Source: a virus
Reading direction: 5' to 3' (one strand)
DNA: 39,992 nt
IMG/VR virus record: IMGVR_UViG_3300033997_000192
Span: 1 to 39,992 of that record
Shown here piece by piece: positions 13,507 through 21,287 of the stretch. The first letter of the stretch is position 1. The number at the start of each line of letters is the position of its first letter. Under the pieces are notes generated by a model. That model searched no databases and was not told where the DNA came from. It saw nothing but the letters and a program-made list of their open reading frames with translations. Made by a program: the position numbers and the translations under genes.

Positions 13507-14877
13507 CTATCTTTCCGCCTTCAAGTTTTGATATGGCGTACGGGTATCCTTTAGTGAATTGCCCATCCTTCGGTCAACCTCGGCGCCGACTGCTTGAGGA
13601 TCCGTCGCGCCGTTTATTGTGAAATTATTCGTTACGGTTGTATTTCCTGCCGTAGCCGGTTTTGGTCCGAAGAATCCGGCAATGCTCCCAAGTTCTCCCT
13701 TGAATAGTTCAACCTGTTTCGAGAATGCCTGCCCAAGACCTCCCTCGTCTATATCCTTGAAAAGACCCCCGAACGTGTCCTTAAGTTTGTCGAACTTAAT
13801 CGATTCCGTCAAGAAAACAAGCGTATCCTTTATTCCTTTGAGTATTTCGCCGAACGCACCCCATTTGGCTATCATGTTGTCGAAATCAGTCCAGTCTCCC
13901 GTGCCTATCCCCTTGAGAAGCGCCATGACGTCCTTGAGAGATTGAAAAACTACGTCAAATACCTTTGCGAGTTCAGGGAAGGATTTTACCAGTTCCCCGA
14001 ATACTGATTTACCTCCTTTCGAGTAGACGTAAAGGTCTTCGAGTATTGCGAACAATAAAAGTATCCCCGCGACAGGCAGGGCAACGGCTGCATTGAGCGC
14101 GACAAACGCCCCGACAACTCCCATGATGGCAGTTTTCCAGCCGATTGACCCGCGAACAAAGGTATCCACCATGATAAGAATTCTCTGTCCGGCCGTGATA
14201 ATTTTCATTAGCCAATCAACGCCAGTTTTGATCATAGGGGCGAGTTTTGCAATCGTTTCTGTTCGCATGTAATTGAGCCTGTTCATGAGTTCGGTGACGG
14301 ATGCGCGAGCCCGGTTTACTCCGGCGATAGATTCGGGGGAGACGACATAGGCATTGCTGGCCATCTGGTCGAATTCTTTATTTGTGAGCTCGAGCGTTGC
14401 CACGAGATCGTTTGATACGCCAAACTGCGAGGCGATATTCCGGCGCATCCCCTGGCTCATTCCCTGCGTTTTAGTCCGCAATGCCTCGAGAACCTTGAAA
14501 GGGTCGGACCTCGGGTCAATGCCGAGTAATTGATACCCGGAGATATTACCCTGCCCGAGCTTGATTTTCTCTTGATTCTGCGTTATCGCCCGGATTGAGG
14601 CTGCGACTCCCTCGCCCGAACCGTTGACCTGGTCGGCTACTTGCTTCCATTTTTGCATTTCCTCTACACTCGCACCAGTATCGTCGGCGAATTTACGCAT
14701 GGCGAGCGTATCAGAGAACGCGCCATTTACGGCCTTGACCGCTGCCGCGAGAGAGAGCGTGCCTGATATCGCGCCGACAAGTCCGCCCTTTATCCCTGTT
14801 ATGGACTTGAGGAAATCGTTGGCAGGTCCGGTGTCTGCTTTAAGCCCAATGTGCGCGAACAGATCGAGTATATTCAC
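13507..14877 (-). CDS. Short tape measure protein
   Basis: 456 residues. N-terminal TMP motif LFAHIGLKADTGPANDFLKSITGIKGGLVGAISGTL and FADDTGASVEEMQKWKQVAD, then two hydrophobic helices around residues 250-285. By the usual 1.5 angstrom per residue rule the tail would be near 65-70 nm, short for a myovirus. Starts with GTG and has no ribosome site; the GTG lies 6 nt after a -10 box (14884-14912), so the message is probably leaderless and separate from the upstream tail genes. Confidence 0.88.
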   Translation of the reverse strand: MNILDLFAHIGLKADTGPANDFLKSITGIKGGLVGAISGTLSLAAAVKAVNGAFSDTLAMRKFADDTGASVEEMQKWKQVADQVNGSGEGVAASIRAITQNQEKIKLGQGNISGYQLLGIDPRSDPFKVLEALRTKTQGMSQGMRRNIASQFGVSNDLVATLELTNKEFDQMASNAYVVSPESIAGVNRARASVTELMNRLNYMRTETIAKLAPMIKTGVDWLMKIITAGQRILIMVDTFVRGSIGWKTAIMGVVGAFVALNAAVALPVAGILLLFAILEDLYVYSKGGKSVFGELVKSFPELAKVFDVVFQSLKDVMALLKGIGTGDWTDFDNMIAKWGAFGEILKGIKDTLVFLTESIKFDKLKDTFGGLFKDIDEGGLGQAFSKQVELFKGELGSIAGFFGPKPATAGNTTVTNNFTINGATDPQAVGAEVDRRMGNSLKDTRTPYQNLKAER

Positions 14878-14883
14878 GTTTTG

Positions 14884-14912
14884 ATAATACCCCCGATTCT
14901 ACCAGTTTGCAA
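14884..14912 (-). promoter_or_regulatory. Leaderless promoter of the tape measure gene
   Basis: On the minus strand TTGCAA (14912-14907), 17-nt spacer ending in CGGGGG, TATTAT (14889-14884), then 6 nt to the GTG start at 14877. The CGGGGGTATTAT block closely matches CGGGGGTACTAT before the portal gene. Confidence 0.6.
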
Positions 14913-14930
14913 GTATTGTAGATCATGGCA

Positions 14931-14969
14931 ATAAAAAGCCCGTCCGATGAGGAGTAGCACCGGGCGGGC
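14931..14969 (-). terminator. Terminator between tail chaperone and tape measure
   Basis: Minus-strand GCCCGCCCG and CGGACGGGC pair (one mismatch) around a 14-nt loop, followed by TTTTTAT. It ends the tube/chaperone transcript, and a new promoter follows at 14912. Confidence 0.75.
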
Positions 14970-15027
14970 AGGGGCGAGAGAAAAAAGGAAGTGATCGGGT
15001 TCATGATACGCCCCTCTTCCTTTTCTG

Positions 15028-15605
15028 TCAACTTGGTTTATTCAGTTCATAGTCGGCCTTTTCGTACTCGTCAAGGAACTTCTCGTATGACAGGGCGTCA
15101 AGTACCATGTCCACGCGCCCTGAGAGCACGGCCGCCGGATCGCCACCAAAGTATCCCGCTTTCGCGAGCTTGAGGGCGATCAGCCGTTCATCCGATACTT
15201 TTATTTCTGCTGCTGGCTTTTTGCGGCCGTCGGCAGGAACGCCATGAACTGTGAACCGAGCCCCTTGAAAAAAGGGCCGACATTTTCCTTGATGACTTCG
15301 ACCATGATCGGATAGTAGTGCTGCCGGTTTTCAACCTTCTCAAAGAAGGCACGATCAATCTTTTCGTTACCAGCCAGGGCGCGTTCGGCACATTTGAAAA
15401 GGCAGGATTCCACCTCGTCGGAAGTTGCAACCCCGAGGACCGCGCCTATTATGTCCGAGAACATATCGGCGGAAACCTCGGCAGTCACATTCTCCGGCAA
15501 TTCAAGGCGCGTACCTTTCAGCGCGCGCCCTATTGCTTTTTCCAGTGCCAACGCGTCGGAGAACCCGGCGGGCGTTATTCGTAAATCACTTCCGTTTATC
15601 TGCAT
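15028..15605 (-). CDS. Tail assembly chaperone, -1 frameshift product (G-T type)
   Basis: The short chaperone frame (15605-15201) reaches a run of five A (15222-15218, GCA AAA AGC on the minus strand). Moving to -1 there gives 63 further codons ending at TGA 15028: ERLIALKLAKAGYFGGDPAA, VLSGRVDMVLDALSYEKFLDEY. This is the typical second part of phage tail chaperones (KxGxFGG..., VD.VL.AL.Y..F...Y). Product about 192 residues. The site A AAA AGC is not a perfect XXXYYYZ heptamer, so the exact slip point is inferred. Confidence 0.75.
15201..15605 (-). CDS. Tail assembly chaperone, short (G-type) form
   Basis: 134 residues, located between tail tube and tape measure genes as is standard. LRITPAGFSDALALEKAIGRALKG, then a helical middle and LPTAAKSQQQK at the end. 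Helps fold or measure the tape measure protein during tail assembly. ATG has GGAGTAAAAAGCC upstream. See the longer frameshift product on the same start. Confidence 0.82.
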   Translation of the reverse strand: MQINGSDLRITPAGFSDALALEKAIGRALKGTRLELPENVTAEVSADMFSDIIGAVLGVATSDEVESCLFKCAERALAGNEKIDRAFFEKVENRQHYYPIMVEVIKENVGPFFKGLGSQFMAFLPTAAKSQQQK

Positions 15606-15621
15606 TTTGGCTTTTTACTCC

Positions 15622-16074
15622 TTAGCCCATAATACGCGAGGTGTTCGCGAAGAGGATCGTATAAATTGATACGCCCTGATCGGTTGCGCCTTCTACGTTC
15701 TCTTTCGCGGTCGGTATCTTCTGGATTACGCCGCCCTTAAACTGGTAGATGTCCGCGGTAATGTTTCCTTCGCCGTCGCCAATGCGCTTGATGAACTCTC
15801 CGGACATGAGCACATAGGCGGCCGGGTCATTGATGTACGAATTCATCTCCGAGGAGAAAAACTTATCATCTGCCGAGCCACGCAATACGCGAATGGTCGC
15901 GGTCGCCTGTTTTCCGGTCGCGTTGAACGCGTAGACGGTATTCCCGTTCTTGCCGATTTTCGCATCGACGAGATTGTTCGGGAAATCCAGGTTGACGCAA
16001 TCACCGTCCGCGAGATCGGCAAGAATCCGCGTTCCGATGATGCTGGTATCTTTTCCGGTTAATGCAGTTCCCAT
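15622..16074 (-). CDS. Tail tube protein (DUF3277-like)
   Basis: 150 residues. TSIIGTRILADLADGDCVNLDFPNNLVDAKIGKNGNTVYAFNATGKQATATIRVLRGSADDKF is typical of the DUF3277 tube proteins found next to DUF3383 sheaths. It polymerises as the inner tube. Lies 3 nt downstream of the sheath gene. Confidence 0.9.
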   Translation of the reverse strand: MGTALTGKDTSIIGTRILADLADGDCVNLDFPNNLVDAKIGKNGNTVYAFNATGKQATATIRVLRGSADDKFFSSEMNSYINDPAAYVLMSGEFIKRIGDGEGNITADIYQFKGGVIQKIPTAKENVEGATDQGVSIYTILFANTSRIMG

Positions 16075-16077
16075 TTT

Positions 16078-17559
16078 TTAAGCCTCCACGTAGACGGTAA
16101 CGTCTGCCGAATGAATCGCGCCGGCGTCTTTGGCCGCGATGCTGACAGCCGGGGCCTTGCGCGCGTTCCGGTCGGTCTGAGACTGGCTCGCGATGGGCTG
16201 GCTGTAGATGAAATATCCCGCGTCCTTTATGTTGCGGATATGGTCCTCGGGCGTCCCGAAGGTAGTAGCGGAAATCCATGCCCCGGGTGCAAAAACGCCA
16301 TTATCAACAAACTGCCCGCACACCTTCCGGAACGCTCCCTTGAGACCGTTCATGCCTTCCTCGGTTTGCGGGATCTTCGTGTTGGTCGATGCAAGGAAGT
16401 TGAACCCGGACACGGCAAGGCGGAGCTTGAAGGCAAGGCGGGTATAGACCTGATCGAAATACTGGTTTTCTCCCGAGGTCATCACCTTTGTCACGCCGCC
16501 GATATTCGCGAGAACGTCAACCCCGTTGTTTTTAGCGGTGTTGAGAACCGTCTGCGTAATTCCGGTATCGGCTTCCATTCCCGTAATTTCCTTGAGGTGC
16601 ATTGTGTGCGCGGTATTGAAACCCGAGAAGTTGATAGAGAGCCCCCGCCCGGCGTACCCCGCAGCGAAATCGAGCGCGTCGTCGGCGCTGACGGAATAAT
16701 ACAGGCATCTGGTATGCGTCAGCCCTGCATTCATGATCGACGCGAACCCTGCCGTTATATCTCCGGAAACACTGGACGGCGCAAAATAGAGCTTGTCCAT
16801 TGTCTGTACGGCCTGGGCGAACTCGAGGAGCAGCGCGTCTGTCGCGAGCTTTTCGTTCGCTATGATGCCAAAATAGTCGACGAGTTCGCGGGTGCGGAGA
16901 ACCGCATCCTTGAGACGTTCAACGCCCGCCGCCGCGCCGGTCGCGCTCTGGAGTGCGATCTTGAGCGGGATGGCGATATCGGTTCCGGTGGAACACGCGG
17001 AAAGAACGATCGCTGACGTGGCTCCGGCCGTGTCGCTTTTCAGGGTGACGGTCGCCGCAGTGAGTTCGCCGGTTATTTCGAATACAAGCCCTGCCGTCTC
17101 AATGTCGTAGGAATTGAGCGACGCCGCCGCCGTTGCCATGCTGGTGGCGTCGATGGCTCCGATTGATATTTCAGCCGCCGCCGCTCCGTCGATTGCCGCC
17201 TTGATCTTGTAGTCGGTCGCGCCAAGAGCCGTGAGATCGACCGGGCCGGTACCGATGATGGTCGCCGCAGATGCCGCCGCCGTCTGATTCTTCGGGATGA
17301 TGACGAGGTATCCGCCGCCGCTCATGATGTTCGGGGACGAACTGAACGCCATAACCGCGAGGCGATAGGCGTCGGAGCTTGACCCGAAATCGTCGGCGAC
17401 TGCATCCGGCGAAAGGTAAATCTGATAATCCCCATAGTCTGCCGGGATGGGCACTTCGTCCACGAAAAGGGCGAGGGCCGACGTATTCACGTCCGACAAT
17501 CCTTTGAGGGCCGAAAGAAGCGTCACCCGGATTACGTTTCCGATATCGAGTTTTGCCAT
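16078..17559 (-). CDS. Tail sheath protein (DUF3383-like)
   Basis: 493 residues. Starts IGNVIRVTLLSALKGLSDVNTSALALFVDE and ends with FRKVCGQFVDNGVFAPGAWISATTFGTPEDHIRNIKDAGYFIYSQPIA followed by APAVSIAAKDAGAIHSADVTVYVEA, a characteristic sheath C-terminal region. DUF3383 is the contractile sheath of simple-baseplate myoviruses. Its presence fixes the morphotype as contractile. Confidence 0.93.
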   Translation of the reverse strand: MAKLDIGNVIRVTLLSALKGLSDVNTSALALFVDEVPIPADYGDYQIYLSPDAVADDFGSSSDAYRLAVMAFSSSPNIMSGGGYLVIIPKNQTAAASAATIIGTGPVDLTALGATDYKIKAAIDGAAAAEISIGAIDATSMATAAASLNSYDIETAGLVFEITGELTAATVTLKSDTAGATSAIVLSACSTGTDIAIPLKIALQSATGAAAGVERLKDAVLRTRELVDYFGIIANEKLATDALLLEFAQAVQTMDKLYFAPSSVSGDITAGFASIMNAGLTHTRCLYYSVSADDALDFAAGYAGRGLSINFSGFNTAHTMHLKEITGMEADTGITQTVLNTAKNNGVDVLANIGGVTKVMTSGENQYFDQVYTRLAFKLRLAVSGFNFLASTNTKIPQTEEGMNGLKGAFRKVCGQFVDNGVFAPGAWISATTFGTPEDHIRNIKDAGYFIYSQPIASQSQTDRNARKAPAVSIAAKDAGAIHSADVTVYVEA

Positions 17560-17561
17560 GT

Positions 17562-18074
17562 CTATCTAGCCTCCACGTTTATTTCGGGAGCGGGGAATTT
17601 GTCAATCATCACCGCCGCCGATGTCTTGCTTTGTACGCTCGTAATTATAACCGGTAATTGATACCGGCGCAAGGTTGCCGTATTCTCGATTGCCGATAGA
17701 TTCAAAGGAGTTCCTCGGAAGAACGCGCATCCGGCCGACTCGGATGCCTGTATGCCCGCGCTCGATGCTATCGCCTGGTAGACTTCCATGTACCGGTTCG
17801 TTGCGTCATACCCGGCAGAAACTACCTCTACCAGCCATCTCTCATGCGTTGATGTGCTCATGGTTTCGGTGTTCGCTGAATAATCACGCTTCGCGTTAAT
17901 CCCAAGTACTTGCGGCGCGTCATAGATAACGATGACATAAATACCGGAATCCTCCGGGGCATCAAGGCGTTCGTCTCCCAAAATAACGCGGCCGTCGGCG
18001 AGTCCCATATACGACTTAATTACACCGGCCAACAACTGGCCCCGTTCGATTGTGGTCAAGGTACTGCCTCCCAT
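17562..18074 (-). CDS. Neck / tail terminator protein
   Basis: 170 residues. LAGVIKSYMGLADGRVILGDERLDAPEDSGIYVIVIYDAPQVLGINAKRDY, then ETMSTSTHERWLVEVVSAG fits the phage neck terminator (gp12-like) family that caps the tube and sheath. Directly upstream of the sheath gene (2-nt gap). It overlaps the preceding neck gene by 19 nt. Confidence 0.82.
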   Translation of the reverse strand: MGGSTLTTIERGQLLAGVIKSYMGLADGRVILGDERLDAPEDSGIYVIVIYDAPQVLGINAKRDYSANTETMSTSTHERWLVEVVSAGYDATNRYMEVYQAIASSAGIQASESAGCAFFRGTPLNLSAIENTATLRRYQLPVIITSVQSKTSAAVMIDKFPAPEINVEAR

Positions 18075-18643
18075 ATCGCGTACAGGGTAACGTCAGCCAC
18101 ACCGATTGTCAGAGTGTCGCCCTCGTCGTAGCCCGTCCCCGTTCCGTCCGCCGCCGTGTTCCACTCGACGAAAACGAAGTCCGTCCGCGCGAAGGTGTTC
18201 GCCGCGATGGCCGGGACTGCGCCGGTCTGGTAGGCGTACTCGCCCGGAGCCTTGCCGGAGTCCGCCCCGTTTCCCGAGTACAGAACGGAATAGAGAGACG
18301 GAAGTGCGGTGAATGTCTCATAGCATTCGTAGCGCCGGTAGCCGCCTTCGTCCCATTGCTGAACCGAGCCGATGGCGTACAGAATACCGTTGACCTGTAT
18401 CTGGTCATCGATCTTGAGAAGCCGGCCGCTCGATTTTGTGATCATCGAGTACCATTTCCATGCCCGCTGTTCCTCGCGGAGGCGGCGAACGCGTTCCGGC
18501 TGTAACGGTTGCAGATTCATGTCCATTTCGATTATCTCGGCAACGAACGTATTGAGAAAATTGACCACGCGCTTCGTTATGACGCGGACTTCCCGCTTGC
18601 GTGTCCATCCGCGAAGTGCCCCGGATACCACCGGTATGCTCAT
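18056..18643 (-). CDS. Neck protein with C-terminal InlB-type beta-repeat domain
   Basis: 195 residues. Residues 1-115 look like a head-tail joining protein (LQPERVRRLREEQRAWKWYSMITKSSGRLLKIDDQIQVNGILYAIGSVQQWDEGGY). Residues about 118-195 match a Listeria-Bacteroides (InlB B) repeat: YSVLYSGNGADSGKAPG, then FVEWNTAADGTGTGYDEGDTL, ADVTLYAIW, including the W-x-A-T/YAxW ending. Such repeats are ubiquitin-like adhesive modules of bacterial surface proteins, so this neck protein may decorate the virion. The domain's GC is higher than the surrounding DNA by eye. Confidence 0.8.
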   Translation of the reverse strand: MSIPVVSGALRGWTRKREVRVITKRVVNFLNTFVAEIIEMDMNLQPLQPERVRRLREEQRAWKWYSMITKSSGRLLKIDDQIQVNGILYAIGSVQQWDEGGYRRYECYETFTALPSLYSVLYSGNGADSGKAPGEYAYQTGAVPAIAANTFARTDFVFVEWNTAADGTGTGYDEGDTLTIGVADVTLYAIWEAVP

Positions 18644-19131
18644 TCCTTTCCTCCGTTGACCCTGTGAGTGATCGCCTTACGCAAGGTTCCGTCATCGATC
18701 ATTGGTGTGCTTGACCCTTTCCTTGCGACGGTAGAGTCCGCGTCTGGGGCCCATGAACCGAATCCTTGGGTATCAAACGCTTCCTGTATAACCGATTCGG
18801 CAGCGATTCCGATGTCCTGGAAAACCGCCTTTACGTCTCCAGATTCGAGATGCGCCTTTGCCTTTCCGGAAACATACGCTCCGATCTTGTCCTGTTTCTG
18901 CTCGATAGGCATTCTGATAAACGAACGCTTTGGCGGTCTGTCCTTAACGACGATTGACCCGAATTCGTTGTATGCCCCGTATTCGGCGACCTGAACTCCG
19001 TCGGCGGTTTTTGCATCGGAAAACACGCCTACGTCAACCGAGTGATTGGCATCAAGTTCCTCGATGAGCTTTTCAAGTTTCGAGAAATCGCCCGTGATCT
19101 CGCTTTGCCCATCGGAGAACTTGAAGGCCAT
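18640..19131 (-). CDS. Virion morphogenesis / tail completion protein (Mu gpG / P2 gpS-like)
   Basis: 163 residues from the ATG at 19131. DVGVFSDAKTADGVQVAEYGAYNEFGSIVVKDRPPKRSFIRMP, then EAFDTQGFGSWAPDADSTVARKGSSTPMIDDGTLRKAITHRV shows the W.P...T...KGS..PL.D.G.L..AI pattern of the family. It joins head and tail. ATG overlaps the stop of the small gene upstream by one base. Confidence 0.88.
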   Translation of the reverse strand: MAFKFSDGQSEITGDFSKLEKLIEELDANHSVDVGVFSDAKTADGVQVAEYGAYNEFGSIVVKDRPPKRSFIRMPIEQKQDKIGAYVSGKAKAHLESGDVKAVFQDIGIAAESVIQEAFDTQGFGSWAPDADSTVARKGSSTPMIDDGTLRKAITHRVNGGKE

Positions 19132-19319
19132 TACCAGAATACCCGCGCGTACATGGCGGCAACTCCGAGGGCGAACGCCAGGGAAAACAGAAACCCGACG
19201 CGATAGGCGCGAAGCTCGCGGTTTTTCTCCTTGAGAATCGATGCCATTTCGTCGGTCCAATAGAGATGGCCCGCCTCCCGGTATCCTTTCTTGTAGGCTT
19301 TTGCTGCTTTCTTGTTCAT
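19131..19319 (-). CDS. Small protein with C-terminal membrane segment
   Basis: 62 residues: a basic N-terminus (NKKAAKAYKKGYREAGHLYW), a charged helix, then VGFLFSLAFALGVAAMYARVFW, a membrane span. Embedded by 4-nt and 1-nt overlaps between two neck genes. Function unknown; membrane proteins are unusual inside a neck module. Confidence 0.7.
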   Translation of the reverse strand: MNKKAAKAYKKGYREAGHLYWTDEMASILKEKNRELRAYRVGFLFSLAFALGVAAMYARVFW

Positions 19320-19738
19320 GGCGTTGTCGCTCCTTCCACGGTAAAAACCGCGCCACCGAGGTACGGCTTGGTGAGAATCAACCACTTCTGGCCGTAGTAG
19401 GTTGTCACATAAAAGGCGAATTCCCCCACCTTCATCCAGTCGGGAATGTCCACTGATTCGGAAATCCCGTCAACGCTGCGCGAGGTCTGGAGAAGCCGAG
19501 CCTGCCCGCCCGAGTCCGCCCCGTCTACATCGGTAGTCAAGAAATGCGCGACAAGATAGAGATACGCCTGGTTTGAAAGGTCCTGTGTTGGGTAGATGTC
19601 GGGATTGAAAACCGTTGAAGCCTCGGCAATAGCCTGCGTGATGTCCTTGTCGCGGATATCCGGCAGGGTTTCGCCATAGACGAACTGGCCGCGGTCGAAG
19701 AAGGTCTTGAACGCGGCGATATCCACGGTAGGCGTCAT
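19316..19738 (-). CDS. DUF4054-like head-tail adaptor
   Basis: 140 residues from the ATG at 19738, overlapping the previous stop as TAATG. Pattern FKTFFDRGQFVYGETLPDIRDKDITQAIAEASTVFNP, then AYLYLVAHFLTTD ... YYGQKWLILTKPYLGGAVF fits DUF4054 connector proteins, helical bundles that attach below the portal. Confidence 0.88.
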   Translation of the reverse strand: MTPTVDIAAFKTFFDRGQFVYGETLPDIRDKDITQAIAEASTVFNPDIYPTQDLSNQAYLYLVAHFLTTDVDGADSGGQARLLQTSRSVDGISESVDIPDWMKVGEFAFYVTTYYGQKWLILTKPYLGGAVFTVEGATTP

Positions 19739-20178
19739 TATTTCGCAGCCTTCTTTTCGGCGATTACTTCGGCGAGTTTCTTGGCACCCCATCTGGAATC
19801 AGCGTCAATTCCCAGAGAACGAGCTTCGGCGATCAGGTCGCTTTTCGTCGAAAGCAGGTTTTCGCCACCCACAGAGTCTTTCTCGCAGGCAATCTCCCGA
19901 TCATGAATCTCAACCTCGCGCGCGTCCAGGTCAGATTCCCGTTTGTCAAGGTTCGCCTCGCGATCCCTGATAGACTGCTCGCGGCGCGCGAGTTCGTCGC
20001 TGGACGGCGTGGCTCGGCCGGCAAGGCTGAATTCTCCCGGGTAATCCATGACCAGTCGCCTGGCGACAACCTCGTCCATCTCGATGTTCCCGTGCGGCTC
20101 GAGGTCTGCGGGGAGCCCCCTTACCTGTCCTTTTTTCCACGCCCGTTTCCCTACATTAAAAAGCGTCATTGTGGCCAT
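19738..20178 (-). CDS. Neck-module protein with coiled coil and SAP/HeH-like end
   Basis: 146 residues. N-terminal TLFNVGKRAWKKGQVRGLPADLEPHGNIEMDEVVARRLVMDYPGEF is seen in small connector-module proteins. The middle is a strict coiled coil of RE/D heptads (REQSIRDREANLDKRESDLD). The end (KSDLIAEARSLGIDADSRWGAKKLAEVI) looks like a SAP or HeH nucleic-acid-binding helix pair. Strong AAGGAGAC site before the ATG. Confidence 0.75.
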   Translation of the reverse strand: MATMTLFNVGKRAWKKGQVRGLPADLEPHGNIEMDEVVARRLVMDYPGEFSLAGRATPSSDELARREQSIRDREANLDKRESDLDAREVEIHDREIACEKDSVGGENLLSTKSDLIAEARSLGIDADSRWGAKKLAEVIAEKKAAK

Positions 20179-20212
20179 TTCGTATGTCTCCTTATTATAT
20201 TCGATTGATGCA

Positions 20213-20241
20213 AGTATATTGCAATGTTTCTAATCTGGCAA
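20213..20241 (-). promoter_or_regulatory. Promoter for the neck and tail genes
   Basis: Minus-strand TTGCCA (20241-20236), 17-nt spacer containing ATTGCAA, TATACT (20218-20213). Lies at the end of the preceding gene and would restart transcription at 20178. Same TTGCCA box as the late promoter at 31196. Confidence 0.65.
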
Positions 20242-20976
20242 GGGCTTTATTTCAAACTGTCCCGGGTAGAAGTCGGCGTATTTCCGCGCGAGGCTTTCGG
20301 GAATCCGAGCCTCGTCACCGTTCCGGAACGCGCCGGGTATTTCAGAAAAGGTGTAATCCCTGGTCCCTACGTTTCGGAATATCACGCATGGTATGGCGTC
20401 CCATATTCGCGAATAATCCCCTTTCCAGTTACGCGCGGCCTCGTCGTACCCGTCTCCTTCAATATGCGGTTGTCCGCGAAGGTATTTCCTGGAGTATTCG
20501 GAAGCCGGACGGGATGATAAAAGGAACGGTTTATGATCATGGCCCCAGAATGTCACGCGATCTGACCCAAACTCGGAGAGTATCAGGCGCCACCGCTCGA
20601 CCCATGATGTTTTGTTCTTCTTTTCGTGAGCCGGCGAATAAACGTCGAGACCTCCGATGTCGAACCCACACACGATAACGTCATGGCCTCGGGTCAATGC
20701 CTCGGCGACGAGCGTAGTTCCGGTGTCCTTCCGGAATAACTCTCGGCAGGTGTACGGATCTTCCTCTGACCCCATAACGCGCCATTTCTGATCGTGTTCT
20801 GTCCTGTAGTCGGACGACTCTTGCATGACGTCGGTATGCCCGGAAAGTCCTGTGATGATATCCCCGTAATCCAGATAAATGCGATTACACCCCCAGATTT
20901 CACCATGGAAGCCCCGGATTTGTTCATCGAATGCGAGCCGGGAAATACCGTTCCCGAGAATCAAAACTGTACCCAT
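20230..20976 (-). CDS. DUF115-like protein, phage-encoded, uncertain
   Basis: 248 residues. Opens VLILGNGISRLAFDEQIRGF, then IWGCNRIYLDYGDIITGLSGH and GHDVIVCGFDIGGLDVYS with KKNKTSWVERWRLILSEF. The GNG...GCN...GFD layout resembles Rossmann-like proteins of the DUF115/6-hydroxymethylpterin-kinase-like group that phages carry near head genes. Catalytic role is not established. No ribosome site; the ATG lies 6 nt after a -10 box (20983-21011). Confidence 0.65.
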   Translation of the reverse strand: MGTVLILGNGISRLAFDEQIRGFHGEIWGCNRIYLDYGDIITGLSGHTDVMQESSDYRTEHDQKWRVMGSEEDPYTCRELFRKDTGTTLVAEALTRGHDVIVCGFDIGGLDVYSPAHEKKNKTSWVERWRLILSEFGSDRVTFWGHDHKPFLLSSRPASEYSRKYLRGQPHIEGDGYDEAARNWKGDYSRIWDAIPCVIFRNVGTRDYTFSEIPGAFRNGDEARIPESLARKYADFYPGQFEIKPLPD

Positions 20977-20982
20977 TCGACC

Positions 20983-21011
20983 ATGATACGGCAGGTGTAG
21001 GAAAAATACAA
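20983..21011 (-). promoter_or_regulatory. Leaderless promoter of the 20230-20976 gene
   Basis: Minus-strand TTGTAT (21011-21006), 17-nt spacer, TATCAT (20988-20983), 6 nt to the ATG. The gene lies beyond a plus-strand cargo unit that separates it from the capsid gene, so it needs its own promoter. Confidence 0.5.
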
Positions 21012-21039
21012 GTTTCGCACGATTTATTACAATGGACTA

Positions 21040-21068
21040 TTGACAATACATGGCAATGGATATATATT
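21040..21068 (+). promoter_or_regulatory. Promoter of cargo unit 1
   Basis: TTGACA (21040-21045), 17-nt spacer, TATATT (21063-21068), followed by ATAGGAGAT ribosome site and ATG 21092. ATTACAATGG just upstream resembles the operator half-site seen at other promoters. Confidence 0.75.
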
Positions 21069-21091
21069 TAATACAGATAGGAGATACAAAC

Positions 21092-21244
21092 ATGAAAGAA
21101 ACCAAGAAAGGAAACAAGGCCATCCGGATACTCGGCGGGAACGTTTTCTACGGGCAGTATTACGACGGCGAGTTTCAGGTGCTTGATTCCTGCTCCTACA
21201 CCGAAAGAAAATACCAGAACATGTGCAAAAAATACGGGTTTTGA
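21092..21244 (+). CDS. 50-residue cargo protein
   Basis: Short product KETKKGNKAIRILGGNVFYGQYYDGEFQVLDSCSYTERKYQNMCKKYGF, a small beta-rich protein of no known family. Strong promoter and AGGAGAT site make it a real gene despite its size. First of four plus-strand genes inserted between structural genes. Confidence 0.7.
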   Translation: MKETKKGNKAIRILGGNVFYGQYYDGEFQVLDSCSYTERKYQNMCKKYGF

Positions 21245-21287
21245 ACTGCTGCGCCGGTCGGGAGCGTATCCCGGCAAAGGATCCATA

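Noticed and set aside
14840-15031. A 63-codon minus-strand frame between chaperone and tape measure.
   Set aside because: It covers the terminator and promoter; the -1 extension of the chaperone and the GTG start of the tape measure explain the region.
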